64,000 nucleotides of DNA from Microbacterium atlanticum. Lineage in GTDB: Bacteria > Actinomycetota > Actinomycetes > Actinomycetales > Microbacteriaceae. Below the pieces are notes generated by a model, which worked only from the letters and a program-made list of their open reading frames with translations, searched no databases and was not told the DNA's origin. Position 1 is the first letter of the stretch. Each line of letters opens with the position of its first letter. The position numbers and the translations under genes are program-made. Location: assembly GCF_015277815.1 (NCBI RefSeq), contig NZ_CP063813.1, forward strand, positions 1,054,001 through 1,118,000. Reading direction: 5' to 3'. Positions 35,154 through 42,854 of this stretch are shown one piece after another.

Positions 35154-36380
35154 ATGAGTCCCCTCCGCCCTCTCGACCAGTCGAGCAAGCTCCAGAACGT
35201 CCTCTACGAGATCCGGGGACAGGCGCTGGCAGAGGCCGACCGGCTCGAGAACGAGGGTCACACGATCCTCAAGCTCAACACGGGCAACCCCGCGGTGTTC
35301 GGCTTCGAGGCGCCGTTCCAGATCGTCCGCGACATGATCGAGGCGGTGCCGCACGCGCACGGGTACAGCGACTCCAAGGGCATCATGCCCGCGCGGCGCG
35401 CAGTGGTGTCGCGCTACGAGCAGGTCACCGGGTTCCCGCAGTTCGACCCCGACGACGTGTACCTCGGAAACGGCGTGTCCGAGCTCATCACGATGACGAT
35501 GCAGGCGCTCCTGGACGAGGGCGACGAGGTGCTGATCCCCGCGCCGGACTACCCGCTGTGGACGGCGATGACGAGCCTCGCGGGCGGCACGCCGGTGCAC
35601 TACCGCTGCGACCCCGACGACGGCTGGCAGCCCGACCTGGACGACATCCGGGAGAAGGTCACCGCGCGCACGAAGGCGATCGTGGTGATCAACCCCAACA
35701 ACCCGACGGGGGCCGTCTACTCCCGCGAGGTGCTCGAGGGCATCGTCGAGATCGCGCGCGAGCACTCGCTGCTGCTGCTGTCCGACGAGATCTACGACCG
35801 CATCCTCTTCGACGACGCGAAGCACATTCCGCTGGCGACCCTCGCGCACGACCTGCTGTGCCTGACGTTCAACGGCCTGTCCAAGACGTACCGCGTCGCG
35901 GGATACCGCTCGGGGTGGCTCGTGATCACCGGACCCAAGAAGCACGCGGCGGGGTTCCTCGAGGGCATCCAGCTGCTGGCCTCGACGCGGCTGTGCCCCA
36001 ACGTGCCGGCGCAGCACGCGGTGCAGGCGGCGTTGTCGGGCGTGCAGTCCATCGACGCCCTCGTCGCGCCCGAGGGACGCCTCCACGAGCAGCGCGACGC
36101 CGCGTGGGAGGGACTCCAGCGCATTCCCGGGGTCTCCTGCCACAAGCCGCAGGGCGCCCTCTACGCGTTCCCCCGGCTCGATCCGAACGTGCATGAGATC
36201 CACGATGACGCGCGCCTCGTGTACGACTTCCTCGTCGCCGAGCACGTGCTGCTCGTGCAGGGCACCGGCTTCAACTGGCCGACGCCCGATCACCTGCGCA
36301 TCGTCACGCTCCCCGAGGCGCGGGTGCTCGCGGAGGCCGTCGAGCGGCTGGGGAACTTCCTGGCGTCGTACCGGCAGTGA
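35154..36380 (+). CDS. alaA: pyridoxal phosphate-dependent aminotransferase (alanine transaminase, AlaA type)
   Basis: This 408-residue class I aminotransferase has the PLP lysine in FNGLSKTYRVAGYRSGW (near 245), NPNNPTGAVY near 180, and the carboxylate-binding Arg in HLRIVTLP near the end. The N-terminus SSKLQNVLYEIRG and the long conserved stretches GYSDSKGIMPAR and ALLDEGDEVLIPAPDYPLW closely follow E. coli AlaA, which transfers an amino group between glutamate and pyruvate. TATCCT (35142-35147) lies 6 bases before the ATG, suggesting a leaderless message. Confidence 0.92.
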   Translation: MSPLRPLDQSSKLQNVLYEIRGQALAEADRLENEGHTILKLNTGNPAVFGFEAPFQIVRDMIEAVPHAHGYSDSKGIMPARRAVVSRYEQVTGFPQFDPDDVYLGNGVSELITMTMQALLDEGDEVLIPAPDYPLWTAMTSLAGGTPVHYRCDPDDGWQPDLDDIREKVTARTKAIVVINPNNPTGAVYSREVLEGIVEIAREHSLLLLSDEIYDRILFDDAKHIPLATLAHDLLCLTFNGLSKTYRVAGYRSGWLVITGPKKHAAGFLEGIQLLASTRLCPNVPAQHAVQAALSGVQSIDALVAPEGRLHEQRDAAWEGLQRIPGVSCHKPQGALYAFPRLDPNVHEIHDDARLVYDFLVAEHVLLVQGTGFNWPTPDHLRIVTLPEARVLAEAVERLGNFLASYRQ

Positions 36381-36384
36381 GATC

Positions 36385-36414
36385 GACGGATGCCGCGCCG
36401 GCGCGGCATCCGTC
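36385..36414. terminator. terminator built from the GGATGCC word
   Basis: Two perfect 14-base arms, GACGGATGCCGCGC and GCGCGGCATCCGTC, with a CG loop lie 5 bases after the alaA stop. The arms contain the recurrent word CGGATGCCGCG in inverted orientation. The tail is C-rich rather than T-rich. Confidence 0.75.
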
Positions 36415-36457
36415 AACCCCCTCACTCATGCACCCCGGCGCGCCGTAGCGTGCGGGC

Positions 36458-36814
36458 ATGGCCATCGAACTGAACCAGCCGGCGCTGCGCCACGCGCGGG
36501 CGCTCATCCGGGACGGCAAGGTCGTGCGCGACGAGCGCGACGCGTGGTCGGGGGCTGCCCCCTCCGCGGAGGAGGAGAACGCCTTCATCGACAAGGCGGG
36601 ATGGACCGAGTACTCGCACTGGCACCTCGGCATCGACCGCAGCGAGAACCACGAGACCAAGAAGGCGTACTCGTTCCCCTTCGGCGACTTCGTGAAGGTC
36701 CATCGTTCGGGCGTCATCGCCGCCGAGAGCCGGGCGGGCCAGCACGACCACGATGAGATCCGCGACGCGCTGAAGTCGCTCCTCCAACTCATCGACGAGG
36801 ACACCGCCGACTGA
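36458..36814 (+). CDS. conserved hypothetical protein
   Basis: A 118-residue soluble protein with a mixed alpha/beta appearance: LRHARALIRDGKVVRDERDAW, then HWHLGID, ETKKAYSFPFGDFVKVHRSGV and an acidic C-terminal helix. TAGCGT (36446-36451) is 6 bases upstream of the ATG, a leaderless signature, which supports it as a real gene. I do not recognise a functional domain. The core resembles small uncharacterised actinobacterial proteins; no metal or catalytic motif is evident. Confidence 0.7.
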   Translation: MAIELNQPALRHARALIRDGKVVRDERDAWSGAAPSAEEENAFIDKAGWTEYSHWHLGIDRSENHETKKAYSFPFGDFVKVHRSGVIAAESRAGQHDHDEIRDALKSLLQLIDEDTAD

Positions 36815-36845
36815 GCTGTGCCGCGCCGCGGGCGGCGTTCCGGGG

Positions 36846-37283
36846 TCAGAGGAGGGCGAGGGACGTCGCGCGCCAGCGGCCGTCCATGCCCTCCAGGCGC
36901 ACGGCAAGCGCGCGGGTGCGGGCCGGACCGCGCACGACCAGGACCGCCTCGACGATGCCGTCGGCCGGAGACGACTCGTGCACCGACATGATCGTGTGCA
37001 CGGGGCGCCGCGCCGCCACGCCCCGGGCGCTGCGCGCGCGTGCGGCGAGGTTGGCGCGCGTCACCAGTTTGCGATAGGCGTCTTCGGTGAGCCAGCGCGC
37101 GAGCTGATCGACCTCGCGCACCCCCGCGAAGACCTCGAGCACACCGACGGCGAGGTTTCGCAGGAACGGCTCGGGGGAGGGCAGTGCTGTGGAGGGCGTG
37201 CGCTGCGGTGCGAAGAACTCGGCGAGCTCGGTGCTGCGGGATGCGTGGGGAAGGCGGGCGAGACCCGCGGGCGTCGTTGCCAT
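36846..37283 (-). CDS. Rv3235 family protein
   Basis: This 145-residue protein has a variable N-terminus of about 40 residues, then the family core: FLRNLAVGVLEVFAGVREVDQLARWL, AYRKLVTRANLA, and a C-terminal strand set ending VVRGPARTRALAVRLEG-DGRWRATSL. It matches the small Rv3235-like family found near secA throughout Actinobacteria; the fold resembles NTF2-like or PDZ-less scaffold proteins, but no function is established. The gene converges on the preceding unknown gene. An inverted repeat lies just upstream of its start. Confidence 0.75.
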   Translation of the reverse strand: MATTPAGLARLPHASRSTELAEFFAPQRTPSTALPSPEPFLRNLAVGVLEVFAGVREVDQLARWLTEDAYRKLVTRANLAARARSARGVAARRPVHTIMSVHESSPADGIVEAVLVVRGPARTRALAVRLEGMDGRWRATSLALL

Positions 37284-37293
37284 TGGTGCCTAT

Positions 37294-37314
37294 CTGACAT
37301 GTGGGGACTGTCAG
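37294..37314. repeat. inverted repeat upstream of Rv3235-like gene
   Basis: CTGACA (37294-37299) and TGTCAG (37309-37314) form a 6-9-6 inverted repeat 11 bases from the start codon, overlapping the likely promoter. It could be an operator or a small hairpin in the message. Confidence 0.4.
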
Positions 37315-37365
37315 GGACGATTAGAGCACACGGCGAACTCTCAGGAAAATCGGGAAAGCCCCGGC

Positions 37366-37374
37366 TGTGGATAA
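37366..37374 (+). promoter_or_regulatory. perfect DnaA box
   Basis: TGTGGATAA is the exact complement of the consensus DnaA box TTATCCACA. It lies in the intergenic region upstream of the gene starting at 37415. A second perfect copy lies at 38354. Confidence 0.5.
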
Positions 37375-37414
37375 CTCGACGGCGCGCACCACGGGTATGC
37401 CCTACTCTCGCCGA

Positions 37415-38014
37415 GTGCGCTGGGACCGCTTCTTCGACGATCTGGAGGATCAGCTCGCCTCCGAGTGGGAGGCGGAGCGCGCGGCGCTCGACACGGAGGC
37501 CGAGCGGCTGCGGCTCTCCCGCGTGGTGCTCGCCGAGCGCCTGACCCAGCTGGCGGGCGGCGAGACACCCGCGGCGTGCTCGTTCGACCTCTCCGACGGC
37601 ACGACGCTGCGCGCCGTGGTGACGGGTGTCGGTGCCGACTGGGTCGCCCTGGCGCCCGCCGAGGGCGCCGGAGCCGTGATCGTCCCGTTCGCGTCCCTGC
37701 TGGCGATCGGACTGCCGCACGCCGAGCTGCTGCGCTCAGCGCGACCGGTGCCTGCCCGCTCGCCGCTCGCCGACCGTCTCACCTTCGGGTTCGTGCTGCG
37801 CGATCTCGTGCGCCGGCGCGCCGGCGTCGCCGTCCATCTTGCGAGCGGCCGTGTGCTCACCGGCACGATCGACCGCGCCGGCGCGGACCACCTCGACCTC
37901 GCCGTGCACGAGCCGGGCGCGCCTCGGCGCGCGGACGAGGTGTCGGGCTACCGCCTGGTGCCGTTCGCGAGTGTGGCATGGATCCGCGCGGACGCGGCCC
38001 CGGCGCTGGTCTGA
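37415..38014 (+). CDS. conserved hypothetical protein, coiled-coil then beta-rich domain
   Basis: The 199-residue protein begins with a charged helical region (RWDRFFDDLEDQLASEWEAERAALDTEAERLRL) that looks like a short coiled coil, followed by a domain of alternating hydrophobic strands to the C-terminus (VALAPAEGAGAVIVPFASL). I prefer the GTG at 37415 because TACTCT (37403-37408) ends 6 bases before it and the helix starts there; in-frame codons at 37367 and 37397 are upstream alternatives. Similar genes occur near secA in Microbacteriaceae. The function is unknown. Confidence 0.65.
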   Translation: MRWDRFFDDLEDQLASEWEAERAALDTEAERLRLSRVVLAERLTQLAGGETPAACSFDLSDGTTLRAVVTGVGADWVALAPAEGAGAVIVPFASLLAIGLPHAELLRSARPVPARSPLADRLTFGFVLRDLVRRRAGVAVHLASGRVLTGTIDRAGADHLDLAVHEPGAPRRADEVSGYRLVPFASVAWIRADAAPALV

Positions 38015-38024
38015 GCAGACCGCC

Positions 38025-38303
38025 TCAGTCGGGGTTGCGGACGATCCCGCCCCAGAGCTCGGGGAAGCTGGCCGTCTGCGACTGGTGCCACAGCGCGATG
38101 CGGCGCGCCTCTTCGGCCTGATCGTCGAGATACTCGCCGACGCTGGCGGCGTCGACGCGCCAGCGGAGGGGCGCGCCGACCCGCACGCCCCGCAGCCGCC
38201 CCTCGAGCACGAGCGCCATGACCTCGTCGACGGAGACACCGAGCACCTCGGCCACCTGAGCAGGGGCGAGAAGACGCACCTCGGACGTCGGGTCATCGGG
38301 CAT
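38025..38303 (-). CDS. helix-turn-helix (excisionase/BldC-like) protein
   Basis: A small 92-residue DNA-binding protein with a MerR-like/excisionase helix-turn-helix: LLAPAQVAEVLGVSVDEVMALVLEGRLRGVRVG, then WRVDAASVGEYLDDQAEEARR. BldC-type regulators have this architecture, but the sequence beyond the helix-turn-helix is not BldC. GATAAT ends 6 bases before the ATG at 38303, a near-consensus -10 giving a leaderless message. It converges with the preceding gene and is divergent from the SAF-ATPase pair, which it may regulate. Confidence 0.78.
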   Translation of the reverse strand: MPDDPTSEVRLLAPAQVAEVLGVSVDEVMALVLEGRLRGVRVGAPLRWRVDAASVGEYLDDQAEEARRIALWHQSQTASFPELWGGIVRNPD

Positions 38304-38353
38304 GCCCCCATTATCGCGCCGCGACGCCCGGGCGGACCGGAGCGGCAGGGCCC

Positions 38354-38362
38354 TGTGGATAA
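38354..38362 (+). promoter_or_regulatory. perfect DnaA box
   Basis: TGTGGATAA, exact complement of TTATCCACA, lies between the divergent helix-turn-helix and SAF genes. It is about 1 kb from the first copy at 37366. Confidence 0.5.
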
Positions 38363-38402
38363 CGGCCGGCGCCGTTGCGCGAGGTGGGCGACGATGGAGG
38401 GC

Positions 38403-39038
38403 ATGTCCGCCGCAAGCGATCCCGTCCGCGCGCCGCGTCGAGCCTTCTGGGGCGACGCGCGCTTCTTCCTCGGCGTGCTCCTCGTCGTCGCCTCGGTCGC
38501 GGGCGTCTGGCTCGTCGTCACCGCCGCGCGCCAGACCGTCCCGGTCTACGCCGCAGCCGACACCCTGGTGCCCGGCCAGGTCATCGAGGCAGGCGACCTC
38601 GAGGTCGTCGACATCGCCCTCGGTCCCCTCGCGGATGTCTACCTGCACCCGGGTGAGACGGCGGCGGACGCGATCGTGGCGACGCGCACCGTGCCGGCCG
38701 GCGAGCTCGTGCCGGCGGCGGCGGTCGGCGACGCCACGTCGGCGCGCACCACGAACGTCGTCGTCCGCAGCGCGGTCGACGTGCCGGCGTCCGTGGGGAC
38801 CGGCACCGTCGTCGAGGTCTGGACCGCACCGCTCCGCGAGGACGGCGGCTACGAGGAGCCCCGCGTGCTCGTAGCCGACGCCACGGTCGTCTCGGTGACG
38901 CGCGACGACTCGATGATCGGAGGGGGAGCGGCGGCCCTCGAGCTCGTGATCCCCCGCGCGGATGTGCCGGCGACCCTCGCCGCGATGTCCGACGAGTCGG
39001 CGCTGTCCATCGTGCCCTCGACGGGGGACGGCTCATGA
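38403..39038 (+). CDS. SAF domain-containing membrane protein (CpaB/RcpC-like)
   Basis: This 211-residue protein has one membrane segment (FFLGVLLVVASVAGVWLVV, near 22-40), followed by an extracellular SAF domain (VPVYAAADTLVPGQVIEAGDLEVVDI, then ATRTVPAGELVPAAAVG) and a beta-rich tail. SAF proteins include CpaB/RcpC of Flp/Tad pili and sugar-binding proteins. The stop overlaps the next gene (ATGA), a MinD/CpaE-like ATPase, so the pair resembles the CpaB-CpaE part of a Tad pilus locus, but no pilin, secretin or TadA gene is in the window. Confidence 0.78.
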   Translation: MSAASDPVRAPRRAFWGDARFFLGVLLVVASVAGVWLVVTAARQTVPVYAAADTLVPGQVIEAGDLEVVDIALGPLADVYLHPGETAADAIVATRTVPAGELVPAAAVGDATSARTTNVVVRSAVDVPASVGTGTVVEVWTAPLREDGGYEEPRVLVADATVVSVTRDDSMIGGGAAALELVIPRADVPATLAAMSDESALSIVPSTGDGS

Positions 39039-40348
39039 AGGTCGTCGTCGCCGTCGACGACGCGGCCGACCTCGTCGCCGGACTGCGTCGGGAGGGGATC
39101 GAGGTGAGCGCCGTGATCCCGGCCGACGGACCGAGCCTCGCTGCCGCCGACGACATGCCGGGGGCCGAGGCGGAGGGCGTGCTGCGCGCGCTCGCCGATG
39201 CCGACGCGCTCGTGGTGACGGTGTCGCGTCGCACCATGTCGCCCACGGTCGTGGCGCTGTGCGACCGCGCGGGCACGCGAGTCGTCCCGCTCGTCGAGGA
39301 CCCCGCCGGTGAGCGCCTCGCCGCCGCCTGCGGACTCGAGGCCCCACTCGATCGCCGGGTGGAACCGTGGCGGGTCGCCGACGCGCTGTCGGCGGGACCG
39401 GTGAGCGCGTCGCGACCCGTCGCCGCACGACCCCGGATCGTCGTCGTGTGGGGTGCCGCCGGCGCGCCCGGCCGATCGACCGTCGCGGCCGAGCTCGCGG
39501 TGGAGCTCGCCCGCGGCGGGCGGCACGTCGCTCTCGTCGACGCCGACACGCACGCCCCTTCGCTGGCCCTGACGCTCGGGCTGGCAGACGAGGGACCCGG
39601 CTTCGCGGCCGCCTGCCGCCAGGCCGAGCTCGGCGGGCTCGACGCGAGCGAGCTGTCGCGCATCGCGGTGCCGCTGGGCCGCTCGGGCGTCGACGTGCTG
39701 ACCGGGATCAACCGTCCGTCCCGCTGGCCGGAGCTCAGCGAGCGCCGCGTGACGGCGGCGCTCGCCGCGTGCAGGGACTGGGCCGACTACACCGTCGTGG
39801 ACGTGTCGTCCTCGCTCGAGCGCGACGAGGAGATCATGAGCGACCTCGACGGTCCGCGCCGCAATGCGGCGGCGCTGGCCGCGCTGCGCGCCGCGGACCT
39901 CGTCGTCGCGGTGGCGGCCGCGGATCCTGTCGGCATCGCGCGCTTCCTGCGGGGTCACTCCGACCTGCGTGCCACCATCGGCGCCACTCCGATCGCGGTG
40001 GTCGCCAACAAGCTGCGCCCCGGCACCCTGGGCATCGACGCGCGCGGTCAGATCCGACGCACCCTCGACCGCTTCGCCGGCATCCGGGAGGTCTGGTTCC
40101 TGCCGCTCGATCCTCGATCCGCCGATGCCGCCCTTCTCGCGGCCAGCCCGGTCGCCGAGGTGGCGCCGCGGTCGCCGCTGACCCTGGGGATCCGGCGCTT
40201 CGCCGGCGAGGCCGTCGTTCCCGCGCCGGCGGGCGGCGCGCCCGCCGCGACCGCGGGTCGCGGCATCCGTCGCTCCCGCAGAGCCGGCGCGGCTCCCCAG
40301 GGGGACGGGCCGGCGCACCGGCGAGCGCACGCCCGCGCTCTAGGCTAG
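39035..40348 (+). CDS. CpaE/MinD-like P-loop protein with non-canonical Walker A
   Basis: The 437-residue protein has an N-terminal receiver-like region (MKVVVAVDDAADLVAGLRREGI, 1-110) and a MinD/ParA fold (about 130-390) with VDADTHAPSLALTLGL and YTVVDVSSSLERDEE. The P-loop reads WGAAGAPGRSTVAAELA: both lysines of the deviant Walker A (KGGxGKT) are absent and Arg stands before Ser-Thr. ATP hydrolysis is therefore doubtful. The tail is Arg/Ala-rich. Its last codons and TAG stop coincide with the TAGGCT -10 box of the kinase gene behind it. CpaE localises pili; here partners are missing. Confidence 0.78.
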   Translation: MKVVVAVDDAADLVAGLRREGIEVSAVIPADGPSLAAADDMPGAEAEGVLRALADADALVVTVSRRTMSPTVVALCDRAGTRVVPLVEDPAGERLAAACGLEAPLDRRVEPWRVADALSAGPVSASRPVAARPRIVVVWGAAGAPGRSTVAAELAVELARGGRHVALVDADTHAPSLALTLGLADEGPGFAAACRQAELGGLDASELSRIAVPLGRSGVDVLTGINRPSRWPELSERRVTAALAACRDWADYTVVDVSSSLERDEEIMSDLDGPRRNAAALAALRAADLVVAVAAADPVGIARFLRGHSDLRATIGATPIAVVANKLRPGTLGIDARGQIRRTLDRFAGIREVWFLPLDPRSADAALLAASPVAEVAPRSPLTLGIRRFAGEAVVPAPAGGAPAATAGRGIRRSRRAGAAPQGDGPAHRRAHARALG

Positions 40349-40352
40349 GTGG

Positions 40353-41837
40353 GTGTCGACCCTCAGCGATCTCGTCTACGCCCAGGGCCGCTCCAGCGAA
40401 CAGGACGTGGAGTGGCTGCACCGTCTCGCGGGAGACGGCCAGCTCCTCGCCGACCTGGCGTCCGCGGACATCGTGCTGTGGGTGCCGACCGCCGACGACT
40501 CGTTCGTGGCCGTCGCGCACACCCGGCCGAGCGGCGCGGCGACGCTGTTCTATCGCGACATCGTCGGCGACCGCGTGCGTCCGCAGTGGCGCACGCAGGT
40601 GCGCGACGCGTTCCAGGGCGGTCGCATCGTCGATTCCGCGTCACCGGACTGGTTCGAGGAGACGCCGACGCGCGTGCGCGCCGTCCCGGTCGCACGACGG
40701 CACGACGGTCAGCACGTCGTGGTCGGCGTGATGACCCGCCACACCAATCTCGGCGAGGCGCGCACCCCCTCGCGCCAGCAGATCACCTTCAACGAGTGTG
40801 CCGACGACCTGTTCGGGATGATCGCGTCGGGGGACTTCCCCGACCTCGCCGCGCCGACGTCGCCGCGCCGCGGCGCGCCGCGTGCCTCGGACGGGCTCAT
40901 CCGGCTCGATGTCGACGGCGTCACGACGTTCGCCAGCCCGAACGCGCTGTCGGCCTTCAACCGGCTGGGATTCGACGACGAGCTGGAGGGCGAGTCGCTC
41001 GTGGAGGTGGTGACGCAGATCCTCCCCGGCAAGCGTCAGTTCGACGAGTCGCTGCCGGTCGTCGTCACCGGCCGCGCCCCCTGGCGCACGGACCTCGAGT
41101 CGCGCGGCGTCACGGTCTCGCTGCGCACCATTCCGCTCCGCGACCACGGGACGCGCATCGGAGCGATCGTGCTCTGCCGCGACGTGACCGAGATCCGCCA
41201 CCAGGAGCAGGAGCTCATCACCAAGGATGCGACGATCCGCGAGATCCACCACCGCGTCAAGAACAACCTGCAGACCGTCGCCTCGCTGCTGCGCATCCAG
41301 GCGCGCCGCTCGCACTCCGAGGAGGCGCGCGAGGCACTGACGCAGGCCATGCGGCGGGTGTCGGCCATCGCGGTCGTGCACGACACGCTGTCGGAGGGGC
41401 TGGCTCAGAACGTCGACTTCGATGAGGTCTTCGCGCGGGTGCTGAAGCTCGTCGCCGAGGTCGCTGCCGCTCCCAACACCCGCGCCAGGACGCACTCGTC
41501 CGGCCGGTTCGGGACGCTGCCCAGCGAGTACGCCACGCCGCTGGCCCTGGCGCTGACGGAGCTCGTGACCAACGCGGTGGAGCACGGACTGGCGGGACAG
41601 GAGGGCGATGTCGAGATCGTCGCGGAGCGCGACGAGGACCGCCTCGAGGTGCGCGTGCGCGACACCGGGTCGGGATTGCCCGAGGGGCAGGTGGGCCGCG
41701 GCCTGGGCACCCAGATCGTGCGCACGCTCATCCAGGGCGAGCTCGGCGGCACCATCGACTGGCACACCATCATGGGCAGCGGCACCGAGGTGACGATCGA
41801 GATCCCGCTGCGCTACATCGACCGCGGCGGCAGCTGA
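40353..41837 (+). CDS. pdtaS: sensor histidine kinase PdtaS
   Basis: This 494-residue soluble kinase has a GAF-like histidine-kinase N-terminal domain (1-150), a PAS domain (about 185-295), a HisKA_2 dimer domain with the phospho-accepting His in REIHHRVKNNLQTVASLLR (near 300), and HATPase (ELVTNAVEHGL, DTGSGLPEG). This is the layout of Rv3220c PdtaS, which controls the ANTAR RNA-binding regulator PdtaR in response to copper and nitric oxide. The GTG follows TAGGCT (40341-40346) by 6 bases, with that box inside the upstream stop codon. whiB1 lies next to it, as in M. tuberculosis. Confidence 0.93.
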   Translation: MSTLSDLVYAQGRSSEQDVEWLHRLAGDGQLLADLASADIVLWVPTADDSFVAVAHTRPSGAATLFYRDIVGDRVRPQWRTQVRDAFQGGRIVDSASPDWFEETPTRVRAVPVARRHDGQHVVVGVMTRHTNLGEARTPSRQQITFNECADDLFGMIASGDFPDLAAPTSPRRGAPRASDGLIRLDVDGVTTFASPNALSAFNRLGFDDELEGESLVEVVTQILPGKRQFDESLPVVVTGRAPWRTDLESRGVTVSLRTIPLRDHGTRIGAIVLCRDVTEIRHQEQELITKDATIREIHHRVKNNLQTVASLLRIQARRSHSEEAREALTQAMRRVSAIAVVHDTLSEGLAQNVDFDEVFARVLKLVAEVAAAPNTRARTHSSGRFGTLPSEYATPLALALTELVTNAVEHGLAGQEGDVEIVAERDEDRLEVRVRDTGSGLPEGQVGRGLGTQIVRTLIQGELGGTIDWHTIMGSGTEVTIEIPLRYIDRGGS

Positions 41838-41870
41838 CCGACCGCGCGCCGCGCCGGGCGACGGCAAAGA

Positions 41871-41900
41871 GAGCGGATGCCGCGTGCGCGGCATCCGCTC
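41871..41900. terminator. bidirectional terminator built from the GGATGCC word
   Basis: Perfect 14-base arms GAGCGGATGCCGCG and CGCGGCATCCGCTC with a TG loop, between the convergent pdtaS and whiB1 genes. The arms carry the recurrent CGGATGCCGCG word in inverted pairs. Confidence 0.8.
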
Positions 41901-41915
41901 GGTTCGACAGGCGGG

Positions 41916-42164
41916 TCAGCTGGCGCGGCGCGCGCGGGCTGCCCGGCGCTTGAGGGCCCGGCGCTCGTCCTCGGACAGGCCGCCCCACACGCCCGAGTCC
42001 TGACCGGTCTCGAGGGCGTACTGCAGGCAGATCTCGGTGACGGTGCAGCGCGCGCACACCGACTTGGCCTTCTCGATCTGATCGACGGCAGGGCCGGTGT
42101 TCCCGACGGGGAAGAACAGCTCGGGGTCGACGGTCAGGCAGGCGGCCTTGTCGCGCCAGTCCAT
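41916..42164 (-). CDS. whiB1: WhiB-like transcriptional regulator WhiB1
   Basis: This 82-residue protein has cysteines at 9, 37, 40 and 46 (AACLTV, CARCTVTEIC), the GVWGG turn and a basic tail KRRAARARR. WhiB1 is an essential [4Fe-4S], nitric-oxide-sensitive regulator that binds sigma-A region 4. The ATG at 42164 has AAGGAG 8 bases upstream. The 244-base region in front of it, shared with the divergent membrane-protein gene, gives a real leader; TTGATT and GACGAT on this strand, 17 bases apart, are a possible promoter. Adjacency to pdtaS is the same as Rv3219-Rv3220c. Confidence 0.95.
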   Translation of the reverse strand: MDWRDKAACLTVDPELFFPVGNTGPAVDQIEKAKSVCARCTVTEICLQYALETGQDSGVWGGLSEDERRALKRRAARARRAS

Positions 42165-42408
42165 GGTGGTGCTCCTTGTGAGAGAGGGGTGGGGCTATGG
42201 GTTCCGGTCGGGTCGGATACCCTGTGGGAAGTGCGAGATCACTCGCCCCACGTCGCTGTGGGAGCACACGGCTTCACCAATCGTCCCATAGCGGTTTACC
42301 TGAATCAAGGATCGATCGGCGGGTTTGTGTAGGACCTGCTGTGCGTTCCGCCGCTGACCAGGAGGTTTCGCACAAACGTCTGACGCGTGGAAGAGGAGTC
42401 GACAGAAG

Positions 42409-42822
42409 ATGCGCACAAGCCTGGCCGCAAGGATGGCCGCCGCCCTCGTGGGGCTGGAGGGTCTCGGCATCGGCGCGCTGACCGTGCGGGAGATCGTGGC
42501 GATCGCCGGGGGCGACACCGCTTCGCTCGAGAGCGCGATCGCGCTGGTCGTCCTCACCCTCGTGGGCGCGGCCGCCGTGCTGGCGTTCGCGGTGGCGATC
42601 TGGCGGGGACAGTCGTGGGGGCGGTCGGGTGGCATCGTCACGCAGCTGCTGATCCTCGCCGTCGCGCTCGGGGCCGCGACCGGGGCGTTCGCCGAGCCGG
42701 GCGTGGCGCTCGCGCTGGCGGCGCCGGCCGTCGTGGCGCTGGTGCTCCTCCTGCTGGCCGTCCGGGACGCCGGCAGGCAGGCGCGAAGCGCCGAGCGGAC
42801 CGAGGGCGCGGCGCCCCGCTGA
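42409..42822 (+). CDS. small four-helix membrane protein, unknown function
   Basis: This 137-residue protein has four predicted membrane segments (about 6-30, 45-66, 75-95 and 100-118) and a short basic-acidic cytoplasmic tail. It has no charged residues within helices and no recognisable motif. A GAGGAG lies about 10 bases before the ATG. The gene is divergent from whiB1 and ends close to the bcp stop. Confidence 0.7.
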   Translation: MRTSLAARMAAALVGLEGLGIGALTVREIVAIAGGDTASLESAIALVVLTLVGAAAVLAFAVAIWRGQSWGRSGGIVTQLLILAVALGAATGAFAEPGVALALAAPAVVALVLLLLAVRDAGRQARSAERTEGAAPR

Positions 42823-42854
42823 CCCGCGCCGCACCTCGGGGAGGGGCCCCGCCG

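Noticed and set aside
42225..42250. CRP/GlxR-like site upstream of whiB1 (GTG...CAC)
   Set aside because: The half-sites are separated by 6 instead of the 8 bases needed for TGTGA-N6-TCACA; no further match.
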